A stretch of DNA of 64,000 nucleotides from Protopterus annectens (Eukaryota > Chordata > Ceratodontiformes > Protopteridae). The notes beneath the pieces were generated by a model. The model saw nothing but the letters and a program-made list of their open reading frames with translations. It did no database searches and was not told the DNA's origin. This document shows positions 23,251-34,098 of the stretch, in pieces (position 1 is the first letter of the stretch; each line of letters opens with the position of its first letter). The stretch lies in the NCBI RefSeq assembly GCF_019279795.1, contig NC_056733.1, positions 1,420,553,800 through 1,420,617,799 of the forward strand. The letters run 5' to 3'. A program made the position numbers and the translations under genes.

Positions 23251-23929
23251 AGGTTGTCTGCTGCTAATTTGGTGGGCTTAAGTTTAGTTAAGAGTTTTTT
23301 ATGTTGGATGTAGGTACAGGAGAAAAAGAGAAGGCAGTGGGGAGATTACTAGTTGAAGGTGTGGGTTGGAGGGGAGGTGGGTTGTGTTATTTAGCTAGTG
23401 ATAGTATGGTTTGTGTGAAGTGTGTGTTGAATGAGGTAGCAATATTTTTGGAGGAGTGAGGGATGTTAGGAGGAGGGGTACTGACTTTACCTGGGTGGAG
23501 GATGGAGTTTATGGAGGACCAGAATTGTTTGGGGCTGTGTTGGGAGGAGTCTAGGGCAGACTGGTAGTATTGGAATTTGTCCTGTTTTATTAGCTTTTTA
23601 ACTCTATTACGTAGTTCTAGGAATTTCTGTCTAGTTGAGGGGGTTTTGGTTTTGTGCTAGTGCTCTCAGGCTTTATCCCTGTTTTTCATTTCTGACTTAG
23701 TGGTTTTCTGTAGCCATGGGGAGGGTTGTGCTTTTGTTCTGGAAAGTCTTATGGGGGCATGGTAATTAAGGATGCTCAGGAAGGTACAATTAAAAAATTC
23801 AACTGCGTCATCAAGACTGAAGTACTTTAGGGGATGCCAGTTACATTCTTTGAGGGATGAGATGAATGTGAGTGGGTTAAAGTTTAGTTTTTTTACGTAT
23901 TTAACGGTAGATGACAGGTTTAGCTTGGT

Positions 23930-25046
23930 ATAGGTATTTTTTGAGTAGGAGTGTTGGGGAGTGATCACTGTGGCTATCTGATAAGCAGCCTGTTATATAT
24001 GACTGGGGGCTCTTACTAACTAGTATCCAATCCAGGGTAGTGTGCTTGCTGGAGTTTTTATTTATCCTGGTTGGCAACTGGACTAGTTGGATGAAGCCAT
24101 GAAGGTTTATATGATGGATTGGATTGTTGCCAGGACAGGATTGCCAGTCAATATTGAAATCACCTAAAATTATAGTTTCTTGGGGGAGATGGTGGGTAGA
24201 CCAGCTGAGGAGGTTTTCTAGTGGAGGGATGTTTTGGCCAGGTGGGAAGTAGCATCCAATTATGTTGATGGTTTTGTTTTGGTTTATTTTGAGGTTGATA
24301 TATATTATTTCTTCATTGTCTATTTGTGAAGCTGATGATTTTAAGATCTGGATGTTTAGATGCTGTTTAAATATTATAGCTACACCGCCTCCTTTATTGT
24401 TTAGCTGGTCTACCCTTAGTATGACATAACCGGTAGGGAGTATTTGCTCACTGGTAATGTGAGGTTTTAGCCATGTTTATGTCAGGATGACTATATTTGG
24501 GGAGTACAAATCTATGGTGGCATGGAGTTCATGGACTTTGTTGGATATACTTCTAATATTTAGGCTTAGAAGAAGGAAGTCACTTGGCTTTCTATTAGCT
24601 GTGATATGGGAGAAGTTGTGGTTTCTAGTCTGATTATGAGGATTGGGGTTGGAGATGGTAGGGCCAGGGTTGGGGTGGATGTCTCCACTTAGGGCTAGTT
24701 TTGATATGCATGAGGTTATTAGTTTTCTCAGTTTTTGAATGTGTTTGTTTATTAGGGAAACTTTATGATTGTGCTCTGTGGGTAATAGGTATGGTGGGAG
24801 GGTTACTATGTTAAGTTGTAGGGATGCTTTATGCTTGAGTAATATAGTTGGTAGAATATGCGGGGGGTGTATAGGGATGGTTCTTGAGTTGGTGGGAGGG
24901 GAGCTGAGTGAGGATGAGACATGAGTGGTGGTGTGAGTAGTAGTACAGTGGTAGTGGTTGAGTGGGGGAATGATGGAGCTTTGGTAGGATGTAAGATATG
25001 CAAGGAGGGTGCATGCAGTGAGCATAGGTAAGGTATGCTTGTACAT
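23930..25046 (-). pseudogene. L2-like N-terminal region, 2A-like motif and endonuclease
   Basis: Frame 24477-25046 (189 codons): residues 1-118 are Thr/Ser/Pro-rich, residues 118-129 read ALSGDIHPNPGP, and residues 160-189 start the endonuclease with LLSLNIRSISNKVHELH and PNIVILT. A TAA then replaces a Glu codon (expected ILTETWL). The same frame continues with NNKGGGVAIIF, ILGDFNIDWQSCPGN, LDWILVS and SDSHSDHSP, the full endonuclease signature. The NPGP motif just before the endonuclease is where 2A-like peptides occur in several LINE clades. The canonical Glu of DxExNPGP is His here, so activity is uncertain. Confidence 0.82.
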
Positions 25047-25657
25047 GTTAGTTGAGGAGGTGTGATAGTAGTGGGAAAATGGAGGCGGTAGTGTTGGGTT
25101 AGCGCTGTGGTTGGCTACTGGAAAGATGGAAGGGGTTTGTATGTAATAAAGGAAGGACCACTGGGGGTGGGAGGAAATAGGGGGCAGGGTGGGGAGCGAA
25201 GCGAGTAGAGACCCTGTTAGTTGCTGTTATGAGGAGGCTGGAAACAATCAGGTAACAGAGTAAACTGATAAATGAACATATGATAGTGACAAAGGGTGAT
25301 TGTAGTTTTTAAAAATGGTGCCTGTCACAGGTAATATTTATTAACTTTGGGATTGGCTTAAGGTAATAAACAGGGAAGGGGGAGGGGGAGAACAAGGGTG
25401 TGAGCAGGCAGTTCTTTTGTACTGCTGCTAATGAGCCAAAGCAAAGACAAGTTTGTGTTTAAGAAACAATCAGAATTGACCAAGGACTGCTCTGAAACTG
25501 TAAGTCATTTCTTAATCATTTCTCAGGTGGAATAACAGGATAACCTTGTATCAGTAAGCTACTGTGGTCTCAGTTTAAATTAACAAACACACAGTATTGA
25601 TCAGTTATGGATACTATTTGCTAACAGAAAGGAATAAGAGAGAAAGTGGAAGATGAG

Positions 25658-25687
25658 TGTGTGTGTGTGTGTGTGTGGGGGGGGGCT
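25658..25687. repeat. (GT)n followed by G run
   Basis: About ten GT dinucleotides followed by a nine-G tract. Simple sequence. Confidence 0.95.
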
Positions 25688-25755
25688 GCTTACAAGCCAA
25701 AGCACAGTGCTCTCCAGGGGAAAATGAATATTGGCTCAGTCAGGTAGACACATAC

Positions 25756-26022
25756 TCAAAGTTAACTTTAGCTGTTTGCAGACAGTTCAGACCTGGACTG
25801 AGCTTTTCTTATAAGAATGATAAAGGTGGTACCACAGTTGAATACTTAAGAGTGGTGTTAGGTTCAAAGTTAACTTTAGCTGTTTACAGACAGTTCAGAC
25901 CCAGTCTGCGCTTTTCTTATAAGAATGATAAAGGTGGTACCGCAGTTGAATACTTAAGAGTGGTGTTAGGTTCAAAGTTAACGTTAGCTGTTTGCAGACA
26001 GTTCAGACCCGGACTGCGCATA
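25756..26022 (+). repeat. 108-bp tandem repeat, about 2.5 copies
   Basis: Copies start with TCAAAGTTAAC at 25756, 25864 and 25972; the third is partial. Identity is high, with a few substitutions. The unit is 36 codons long and keeps one open frame on the plus strand (25657-26049), encoding a repeated SKLTLAV.RQFRP.L block. That frame may be chance, since it runs opposite to the DIRS coding strand. Confidence 0.92.
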
Positions 26023-26299
26023 ACATTGTTATGCAAGAAAAATAACTAGCAATAACAATAATAAAAAATAGAAATGTTTTTTTAAAAGAAATAGAGAAAG
26101 GAAGCAAGTGACAAAAGGGAATTACCAACAATGGTAATCACAAATACAACAAGGGTATAGGACAGGAAAAACTACCAACTATGGTAAATGAGGAATACAG
26201 CGAAAAGTGTATAAAAGATATGGGAGGAAAATACAATATAACTGGAAAAAGAGAAAAAGCTACATCACTCAGAATACCACACTAAAGTTCGAGAGCTAT

Positions 26300-26487
26300 C
26301 AGTGACCACATCTGTATGCAAAGGCGGCAAACGAGATCTGAGGTATGGTAGGGGACTAGAGCATTATGGGTAAGTGAGAAGCTCGAAAGTTTCCAATATC
26401 TATCAGCTGTAAAAAGTGGCCGCGTCAGATCCGAGGGTCGGATCCGAACCCAAATGTTAAGGAATGAATCAAAATTGACAACATCAG
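26300..26487. repeat. DIRS (old copy) right terminal inverted repeat
   Basis: It contains GGCAAACGAGATCTGAGG, CATTATGGGTAAGTGAG, TAAAAAGTGGCCGCGTCAG and GATCCGAGGGTCGGATCC, and ends GACAACATCAGA. It is the inverted counterpart of 14141-14330. This is the 5' end of the minus-strand DIRS. Confidence 0.85.
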
Positions 26488-27660
26488 ATCTAATTTTACC
26501 ACTTGCCATCTCCATAGCCTGGAGATTTTAGGACTATCTCTATCTTAGATTGCTTGATATCATCTAGAATTTTATGTCATGGAGATGGCAGGAAAGTAGG
26601 AATGGTAGTGTAAGTGAGCAGACAAGCCCAAGTCAATCATCCTGACAAATGGAAGCTGGTGAGCCCCACTGCAGAGGCATCATTTGGGGGAAAGGCCTGG
26701 AAGTGCAGCTCCACAGACAGATCACCTTAGGAAGCATCATCCTACATAGGAGTGCTGCATACTTCAGATGAGCATTGGAGATATGCAGTTGTGCACACCC
26801 ACATTGGGAATCAGCATACCAGACAATGCACCAATGCACCGATCATGCTGGCCAAAAAAGAAAGTGAGCTAGGAGAATACAAAAACATAAAAAACACAGC
26901 ATAATGATTGTTGTGATCTTCATTTATCATCTCTAACCCTTGACATCCATGTGATGTTCAGCAGAAGAGGAATATCAAGGGACTTGGGCCTTGATGATCA
27001 TGAGGAAATGGGGCCCCAAAAATGCTTAAAAAAATTACATACCAACTTGAGATCTAGAATTTAGCTTTTGGTATAACATTCTACTACACCTTTCTTTAAT
27101 CAGGACACTTAAGTTTTAAGTCACAAAAACAAGTTTCCAAAGTCGTAACAACAAAAAATCCAAAATAAATCTTTCTTATTAAATAATTTTGCCCTAACAT
27201 CATCTATTTAAGGTAGAAATGCTCAGGTCAAAGCTAGAAACATGATCATAGTTACACAAAGATACACCTCATATCAAAAGCACTAATGACTCCTTTCAAT
27301 AATGGTCATTATTTTAGCTATTCCTCACTTCTGAAGCCACATTTCTTCATAACTATCTTAATTTCTTTCACTCCCTTGTATACACTGCATGTCTCTGTAG
27401 CTAGTTTAGAAAGTATGTTACTTTTTGTTAAAAATGAATTATCACCTAATCCTGCTGCCTTAGAAATTGTATTTTTGTTAAATTTTTATTAAATGTTCAA
27501 ATATTTCATCTGGACTCATGACTTCATTTCTAGTGTCAGTGGTCATTTTGGAAGAGGTCAAGATTCATCCAATCTGATGCTTTGTTATAATCAAATGTTG
27601 AGACTGGAGTAAATCGGTAAAAGCTAAAATTTTCAAATCTCTGGGTGGGACTGTAAACTT
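26488..27660. other. Unassigned spacer
   Basis: No recognisable element. Open frames up to 77 codons have no domain content. The stretch near 27280-27490 could be a decayed LINE piece but I could not place it. Confidence 0.5.
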
Positions 27661-27674
27661 TTCACTTTCCATAT

Positions 27675-28145
27675 ATGAATATACACAAGTGTGCATTCAG
27701 ACAACCCCAAATAAAAGATAATGAATTTGACATACCAACATTCACAGTTGACAGAGCAGACAGACAGCACAACATAGCAGGAGGACTGCTAATCATGGCA
27801 GAGACAGCACTGCACCCAAAGCTGCGCAAATCTCAATTTCTAAGCATAAGTAAAAGAAAAGTAATAGTTGTTTACATCATAATTAGAAGAAGCAAGACAG
27901 AGCAAACCAAATGTATCATCTACAAAAAATATCAACAAGGCAAAAAACTGCTTCAGGTTTTTCTAACCTAGTTCTATGACAAGTACTGTAAAGAGCTCGT
28001 ACTGCTTGTTGATTTCAATAAACTACAGAGTCAGGAAATTCAGGACCACCTAGAATTTCAGCTGCAAGCCATATTGCAACACCTACATGATAACAACCAA
28101 CTGGAACAAAAACATCTTAGACTGAATACTACCCAAACATTCTTA
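27675..28145 (+). pseudogene. CR1 ORF2 endonuclease fragment
   Basis: The frame 27675-27971 reads FDIPTFTVDRADRQHNIAGG followed by ALHPKLRK and VIVVYI, the central part of a LINE endonuclease. The next block, LLVDFNKLQSQEI near 28005, is the decayed GDFN motif. Stops follow. The region is adjacent to and in the same orientation as the CR1 RT. Confidence 0.6.
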
Positions 28146-28350
28146 AAATGGAATGTTACCTAGTAATAAATGCATGCAATATGGAAAAATGCATATATAC
28201 AAAGGACAACAGTGTTAAGAAACTTAGAATGTCTTGATTTGGCCAATGTACATAGATGCCGGAAGCTGTTAAAGACTGGGGGGCGGAGGGTGACAGGGGC
28301 ACTTAGTGAACTAAAAAGGGTAATTTTTTTATAACTATTTGCTATCACAA

Positions 28351-28400
28351 CATAGGTTCACTTGGAGGACATTTTAAGGTTAGCCAATTCCCTTTTGGTG
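28351..28400 (-). repeat. tRNA-SINE/CR1 3' tail fragment
   Basis: The plus strand reads CATAGGTTCA...ACATTTTAAGGTTAGCCAATT, the inverted form of the SINE tail seen at 19904-19970. It is a small inserted or truncated SINE piece within the CR1 copy. Confidence 0.5.
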
Positions 28401-28404
28401 CTTT

Positions 28405-29960
28405 AAATAAAAAAGGTAAAAAACACACTCTCCAAAGCCAAGAACACAGCATCCATGGAACCTGACAATATCCCAGGCTGTGTTCTACATGAATTACAGA
28501 ACAAACTGACACCCCACCTAAGTACCATGTTCAATCATAGCCTCACCTCAGGCTTTCTGCCCACTGAATGCTGGACAGCAACGGTTATCCCACTCCACAA
28601 AGGGGAAGCCACCACGGATGCCAGGAACTACCGCTGCATTAGCCTGACGAGCCTGGTCTGCAAGGCTATGGAATGTATCATCATGGAACTTATAAACAAT
28701 GACATTGGTAACCTCCAAACTCTGAACTCTACCCAGTTCGGGTTTGTAAAAGGCAGATCATGTCTCCTAAACCTGATAGACTTCTTTGAAGCGGTCACCA
28801 AAGCCGTAGATGAGGGTAAGGTGGTTCACACAGGATATCTAGATCTCACCAAGGCTTTCAACACCATCTCCCACTCTGGAATTATAGATAAACTCACTAA
28901 ACTAGGTATAAATCCCTATGTCACAATATGGGTTGCCAACTGGCTCACTGACAGAACCCACACTGTGAAAGTAGCAGACTCTAAATCCAACTTCAGACCA
29001 GTGACAAGTGGAGTACTACAGGGTTTAGTCCTGGGTCCTCTCCTGTTTGGTATCTACTTTTCTGAAGTACAGGCTAACACAGAAGATCTTTGGCTAACAA
29101 AGTTCACAGATGACTGCAAACTAGGAGCCATAATCAAAACTCCTAACAATGTGGACATCCTACAAAAGGGACTCACTGAGACAGATGCCTGGTGTCAAAG
29201 CCATGGCCTCAAGCTCAATGCCAAAAAGTGCATTGTCATGTCTTTTGGTAAAAACTCTGTACCCATGAACTACCACATAGGCAGTAGTCTACTTAATACT
29301 GAAAGTGAGATAAGAGACCTTGGGACACAGGTGGACAGTAGTCTCTCCTTTGATTATCACATTGCCACAGTAGTCAGGAAATCCTTCTATGTGGCACACC
29401 TCATCACAAAAAGTTTCTCATCCAGGAAAAAACAGGACATTGTACCCCTCTACTCATCACTCATTAGACCCGTTATAGAATACAATGCCCCTTTTTGTAT
29501 GTACCTCACAAGACATCTACAACAACTGGAAAGGCCGCAGAAATACCTCACAAAGAGGATTACTGGCCTCAAACAGATGCCTACGCAGACCATCTCAAAA
29601 AACTCCAGCTTTACTCCATCATATATCACCTACTCAGAGGCAATCTCTGCCTAACATACAAAGCTATGTCAAACCCAGAGCTGTTGGACATGCTCCACTT
29701 AAAGAAATCTCAATCCCTCCGAGCTACCCTCTATAGGGACCTAAACCTTGTCACCACAATAAACAGAACATGCTGGAGCCAGGGATAGATTCCTGTCCCA
29801 GATACTTCCCATACTCTGGAACAAACTACCTATCTATATCAAACAAAGCTCCTAATTAGCACTCTTCAAGAAAAATCTTGATGATTGGATGGGAAATAGG
29901 AAATTCACCCCGGGGATCATTTCTGTGGCTATGCTCGACAGGGGCACAGAAAAATAATTT
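28405..29960 (+). pseudogene. CR1 ORF2 reverse transcriptase, 399-codon open stretch
   Basis: The longest CR1 reading here, 28455-29654, is uninterrupted. Motifs are LFN-type FNHSLTSGFLPTECW, VIPLHKG, NYRCISLTSLVCKAME, TQFGFVKGRSCLLNLI, YLDLTKAFNTISHSG (motif A Asp kept), SGVLQGLVLGPLLFGIY (Pro of GVPQG lost), and LTKFTDDCKLGAI (FADD now FTDD, both Asp kept). Then come WCQSHGLKLNAKKC, RDLGTQVDSSLSFDYHI and YSSLIRPVIEYNAPF. A frameshift near 29580 moves the C-terminal DDWMGNRKFTPGI block into another frame. It is a recently active-looking but broken RT. Confidence 0.88.
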
Positions 29961-30064
29961 TCTTGGGTGGCAAAAGCCAGGGTACCATTTGGCTAGGCTT
30001 ATATAGGCCCTAGGGCCAATAGCCTAGTACCTACATATGAACCTATGAATTAACATTTTCTGAT

Positions 30065-31215
30065 TGGTCTTAGCTATCCCCATGGCTGATAATTGTATAT
30101 TAGCCCTAATGAGAACAACCGTGATCATACCATAGATAATTTGAGTGGGCCATGTAAGGGATGCAGCATTTAGGAACTGCCTCTATCCATTAGTGACATG
30201 AGGGGAAATCCTGGAGCACATTTTCTATTACCCATCCTTAGAACCAAGTTGCATTTGAATATGGATGGATGAGCTTTGCTTTATTTTTATGGATAGTCTG
30301 TTCCGGAACAGTGGTAGCCTCTGCGATATATATCCATCTCTCTACAACATTCAGTTTAGATACCTGGACTGAGCATTTCTGATGGCATTTGACTTGCTGA
30401 TGTTCAGTAGGTCTATCTGTATTATGTCGGAGGATGCTTTGTATGCCAGACATGTCACCTCTAAGCACTCTAGGATACTGAGTATAGTAATAAATCTTTG
30501 AGGTGGTCCATGCAAGACTTATTGTTTAGGACTTGTATCCTTTTAGTAAGGTTTCTATGAAGGTATTCCAATTGTTGCAGAGGGCTGGACAGATACATGC
30601 CAAAGTGGGCATTATACAAAATGATCGACATAATGAGAGCTTTGTAAAGGGGACAACAACATCTCTAGATCTAGTCACAATCAATTTGTTTTTAAGCTGT
30701 GCAATATAGAAAGGCTTTCTTATGACTCTGGGCACATGTTGGTCAAAAGTTAGGTCACTGTACACGCAAGTTCCCAAATGCCAAACAATTGGATCAGTTC
30801 TCAGAGGGCATTGTCATGATTTTGACAACAGTTATTATTTGGGACAAACCTTCCTGCATGATGGTTAAGTAATTTGGGGTTCAATAACTTCTCCTAGCTT
30901 GCAGTCATCTCAGACTTAGCTGGCCAAAGCTCTTTGGTATTTTCTTTTACTTTTGACATGTATATGCCAAACAGAAAAAGTCTCAGCACCGAACCCTGGG
31001 GACTCCATTGGTGACTGGTCTCTTCCACTGTTTTGATCTCCTGCATCCTGTGAGCCAAGTTGACAATGCAGCTGGTGATGTAAGTGTTTGCTCCTACATT
31101 ATTCATCTTTTGTACTACACCTGAGTAGGGGATTGTGTCAAAAAGCTTGGCCAGGTCAAGGTAATGTGGTGTGAACTGTTTTACCTTCATCCATTGCTTT
31201 GGTAACAAGAGTAAA
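30065..31215 (-). mobile_element. CR1-family LINE, degenerate fragment
   Basis: On the minus strand: PHYLDLAKLFDTIPYSGVV (motif A) and QWSPQGSVLRLFLFGIYMSK (GVPQG region) at 30894-31208, YSDLTFDQHVPRVIRKPFYIAQL at 30526-30777, and RVLRGDM and NVVERWIYIAEATTVPEQT at 30238-30468. These are CR1 RT and C-terminal blocks. The LRGDM...WxYxxEAT C-terminal form is closer to classical CR1 than to the copy next to it. It lies tail to tail with the plus-strand CR1. Confidence 0.72.
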
Positions 31216-31455
31216 ACTTAAAATTTGCCCATGATTTTGAGCCTTTCACACGTTCCTCTGGGATGTTTTCAAACACATTTTTAGGGCCATGTATACATGT
31301 ATGCATTCCTTGATTCACCTTCCTGATTGTATTAAATTATATTCCTTGTATAATACAGCACCAGTTGTTAGAATATGTTTTAAATCTGTAGTTTTGAACA
31401 GTCTTCCAGTAAGCAATGAAACAAAATGTAGGAACCAATAATGACAAAACAAAAG
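31216..31455. other. Short unassigned spacer
   Basis: AT-rich DNA between the CR1 fragment and the left end of the younger DIRS element. Nothing recognised. Confidence 0.5.
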
Positions 31456-31650
31456 TTTTAGTTATGTGCTTACCATAACTTCGGATGTATGGGATCCATC
31501 TCGCCTACATTCATAACTGATGGGTTCGGAGCTGATCCATCGGCTCCGACTCGGCCACTATATACTAGAACGAAGTCTCTAATTGGCTGGGCTACCCCTT
31601 ATCCCAGAATGCACCACGCCTGCTTCCCCAGATCTTGTTTGTTCGCTTTC
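31456..31650. repeat. DIRS (younger copy) left terminal inverted repeat
   Basis: It begins TTTTAGTTATGTGCTTACC and includes TCTCGCCTACATTCATAAC, GATCCATCGGCTCCGACTCGG, CCAGAATGCACCACGCC and CCAGATCTTGTTTG. The inverted counterpart is at 37545-37717. It lies at the 3' end of the coding strand. Confidence 0.92.
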
Positions 31651-31776
31651 ATACCTACATCCAGACACAGAGACATACCAGCAACTGTAACAAACTAAAG
31701 TCCTTCAAGAGAAAAACTCAGTAAGTAGCAACATTCCCTCTAAATCCAATGGGAAGGGGGAAGGAGGGCGGGTACG

Positions 31777-31888
31777 TATGAATGTAGGCGAGATGGATCT
31801 CATACATCCAAAGTTATGGTAAGTACATAACTAAAAGATGTAATGGGATCCTATCTCGCCTACATTCATAACTGATGGGATAGCGTCC
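31777..31888. repeat. DIRS (younger copy) internal complementary region
   Basis: The segment 31777-31832 is the inverted complement of the outermost left end (TGAATGTAGGCGAGATGG to AAGTTATGGTAAGTACATAA). The segment 31836-31888 is the inverted complement of the outermost right end (AGATGTAATGGGATCC to CATAACTGATGGGAT). The two meet at an ACTAAAAGATG junction, which models the circle junction of the element. Confidence 0.92.
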
Positions 31889-31911
31889 CTAGCACCTAAA
31901 TCCCGGGTGGC

Positions 31912-33270
31912 TCATTGGAAAACACTCCTGAGAACTGTGGAACCAAAGGAAGCTCTACCTCGAGAAGCCACATCTATCTTGTAATGAGAAATGAAGGTGT
32001 GTGGAGAAGTCCAGGTAGCGGCCGCACAGATATCATCTATCGATAATTTGGAGTGGAATGCTACAGAAGTAGCCATTGCCCTGGTAGAATGAGCCCTGAC
32101 TGGGAAGGGTAGCTCTTTGCCGGACCGTGAATAAATGAAGGAGATGCAATCTTTAATCCATTTGGCTATGGTGGTTTTAGCCACCGGTTGACCCAACCTA
32201 TTTTCCGCAAAGGACACAAACAGCTGATCTGACTTTCGTGTCTGATTGGTCTTACTTAAATAAAAACGCAGTTGTCTGTGAACATCCAACTGATGGAAAA
32301 TATATTCTGCGCTATTGGAGAATTTGGGAAAAAACACAGGGAGCTCCAAGGATTGTTGAATGCATAAGGGGGATGCTACCTTGGGCAAGAAAGAGGGATT
32401 TAACTTGAGGGACCCTCTGTCTTTGTGAAAAGATAAATAAGGAGGATTAGAACAGAGAGCCTAAAGCTCTGAAACCCGCTTGGCAGAGGTTATTGCCACC
32501 AAAAAGGCGGTTTTCCAAGATAGAAATTTTATATCACAAGTAGCTGCTGGTTCAAAGGGGCGGGCAGTTAAAGAAGCTAGAACCATATTCAGGTCCCAAG
32601 GGGTCACAGGTTGGGCTATTGGGGGCCAAAGGAGCCACACTCCTTTAAGGAAAGATTTGCAAAGCCTGTTTGCCATTAAGGAAGGCTCAAAAGAGACATG
32701 AAAATTAGAGATAGCCGCCAGTTGGACTTTAATTGTGGAAAATGAAGAGCCCAAATGAAACAAAGAAGCCAGGAATTCTAAAACCTGAGGTACTGGGGCG
32801 GTAAGGGGATCTATACCTCATTGCTGGGCCCAAAGAGCAAACCTCTTCCATTTGCTGGAATACAGTTTAATAGTGGAAGGTTTGTGAGAAGAGGACAAAA
32901 TGTGGATGACGTCTGGAGAAAGAGAGTTATCTCTGACTAAGGTTGGAAGTGGAGTAACCAAGCGGCCAACCTCAAGGACCTGAGGGATGGGTGAGACTGT
33001 CCCAACTGATGAGTTAACAGGTCGGGCACCAGGTCCAGAAACCATGGGCCTTCCACCGCATACCTCAGAAGGAAGGGGAACCAAACCTGACGAGGCCAGT
33101 GGGGAGCGATCAAAATCATGTCGCTTCCTAGAAAAATTGCCTTCTGTATCACCTTCGGGAGAAGGGGAACCGGAGGGAAGGCGTAGAGTAGACCGGGGGG
33201 CCAACTGTGAGCTAGGGCGTCCCTGGGAATCTGCCCCTGAGAGGGAGTCAGAGTGAAGAACTCCCTGCAT
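31912..33270 (-). pseudogene. DIRS tyrosine recombinase (younger copy)
   Basis: One minus-strand frame reads from 33270 to 31912 with a TGA at 32815-32817, a TAG at 32458-32460 and a stop between 32388 and 32461. The core-binding part has HKPSTIKLYSSKWKRF and FSTIKVQLAAI. Catalytic residues are all visible: Arg in ITSAKRVSEL, His and Arg in RAHSTRAMATS (His100 and Arg103 of the last 158-codon piece) and Tyr136 in SHYKID. The Ser/Pro-rich start overlaps the end of the RNase H frame. The enzyme inserts circular DIRS cDNA; stops should prevent full-length translation. Confidence 0.9.
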
Positions 33271-34089
33271 TTCGCATTGTGAGGGCTGGCAAACAAGTCA
33301 CAACAAGGGAGGCCCCACTTGGCGAAGATGTTTGCAGCCACTCTGTCGTTGAGGGACCACTTGTGGGGCAACAGGAAAGTCCTGCTCAGCCTGTCTGCAA
33401 TCACATTGGATTTCCCCGGAATGTGCGTTGCCACTAGGAAACGCTGGGTAGCAATCGCCCAATGCCACACTCTCATGTTCTCTCGGCAAAGAGGGTAGGA
33501 CCTGGTTCCGCCTTGCTTGTTTATGTACCAGACTACTGACATGTTGTCGGATAGAATCGCAATAGTACCCCGGGGAAGAGCATGATGAAGTGCTTGCAAT
33601 GCCAGTAGCACCGCTCTTATTTCCAGGATATTGATATGTAAGCCACATGCCTTGGACAGACCTGTCCAGATAATGACCCCCCCACCCTATCTGGGAGGCG
33701 TCCGTGGTCACCGTGGCGATGGGAGGCTGAAGAACAAAGGGTCGCCCCTGGTCCAGGTTGGACCGAAGCAGCCACCAACGTAGGTCCCTACGGCAAATTT
33801 CCGTAATCTGGACCAGATGGTTCAAGGAGAGTTCCTGAAAGGACCATTGAACCGACAGTAGCCATTGCAGCACCCGCATTTGCAGCCTGGCTAAGGGGAC
33901 TAGAAGAATAGTCGAGGCCATCGTGCCCAATAACTGCAGAATCAGTCTGGCCTGAACTCGTGATCTGGGTAACAAGGTTTGGACCTGAGACTGCAGGACC
34001 TGAATCCTTTCTACCAGCAAGAATGCCTGCATTCTTCTTGTGTCTAACTCTGCGCCTATAAAGGTAATACGCTGAGATGGCTGCAGCAC
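32937..34089 (-). pseudogene. DIRS RNase H region, frameshifted (younger copy)
   Basis: The frame 33298-34089 continues the RT frame after the TGA and contains PSQRITFIGAELDTRRMQ (RT thumb), then TTDASQIGWGGHYL, the first RNase H Asp block. A frameshift near 33630 moves the rest into 32937-33611. That frame has INILEIRAVLLALQAL (the Glu block), ILSDNMSVVWYINKQGG (the next Asp block), and THIPGKSNVIADRLSR. All RNase H catalytic blocks are thus present but split over two frames. The C-terminal CDLFASPHNAKC and PP..LL.KV blocks are typical of vertebrate DIRS. Confidence 0.88.
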
Positions 34090-34098
34090 AGATTTTCC

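Larger units (their letters stand above)
21376..25250 (-). mobile_element. L2-like LINE with 2A-like motif, inside DIRS gag
   Basis: Minus-strand LINE with an N-terminal extension ending in an NPGP motif, then an APE endonuclease, an RT and a C-terminal block. The 3' UTR contains CTCCCCGGGCCTCCGCTGAAA and ends in an AAATAAAT repeat at 21376-21425. The DIRS gag start codon region stops exactly at that tail, so this copy inserted into the DIRS. The 5' end is near 25.2-25.3 kb but not sharply defined. L2-type RT motifs and the lack of a separate ORF1 support the L2-like call; a related Jockey-superfamily clade is possible. Confidence 0.8.
25251..26299 (-). other. Likely DIRS (old copy) 5' leader with repeats
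   Basis: This stretch lies between the L2-like 5' end and the DIRS right terminal repeat. If the L2-like copy is removed it is the leader upstream of DIRS gag. It holds a GT/G simple repeat at 25658-25687 and a 108-bp tandem repeat. No known protein was recognised. Confidence 0.5.
14141..26487 (-). mobile_element. DIRS-type retrotransposon, old copy with three nested insertions
   Basis: On the minus strand this has gag, RT, RNase H and tyrosine recombinase remnants in the order of vertebrate DIRS elements. The outer ends are inverted: GTCAGATCCGAGGGTCGGATC at 26425 mirrors GATCCGACCCTCGGATCTGAC at 14212. An internal complementary region at 14485-14582 joins inverted copies of both outer ends. 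The unit is interrupted by a CR1 at about 15240-16715 (+), a tRNA-SINE at 19895-20036 (-) and an L2-like LINE at 21376-25250 (-). It is much more decayed than the DIRS copy at 31.5-37.7 kb. DIRS elements integrate by recombinase, so no target duplication is expected. Confidence 0.85.
27665..30055 (+). mobile_element. CR1-family LINE, the best preserved copy here
   Basis: The plus-strand copy has part of the endonuclease at 27675-28145, a roughly 250-bp interrupted stretch, then a long RT frame and a C-terminal region. The 3' end carries GGCTAGGCTTATATAGGCCC, GCCAATAGCCTAGTACC and TATGAACCTATGAA, the family tail. The endonuclease and RT parts could come from one copy or from two adjacent ones. 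It abuts an opposite-strand CR1 copy at about 30065. Confidence 0.8.

Noticed and set aside
27286..27492. A 68-codon frame as possible coding sequence
   Set aside because: No recognisable motif; AT-rich and short enough to be chance.
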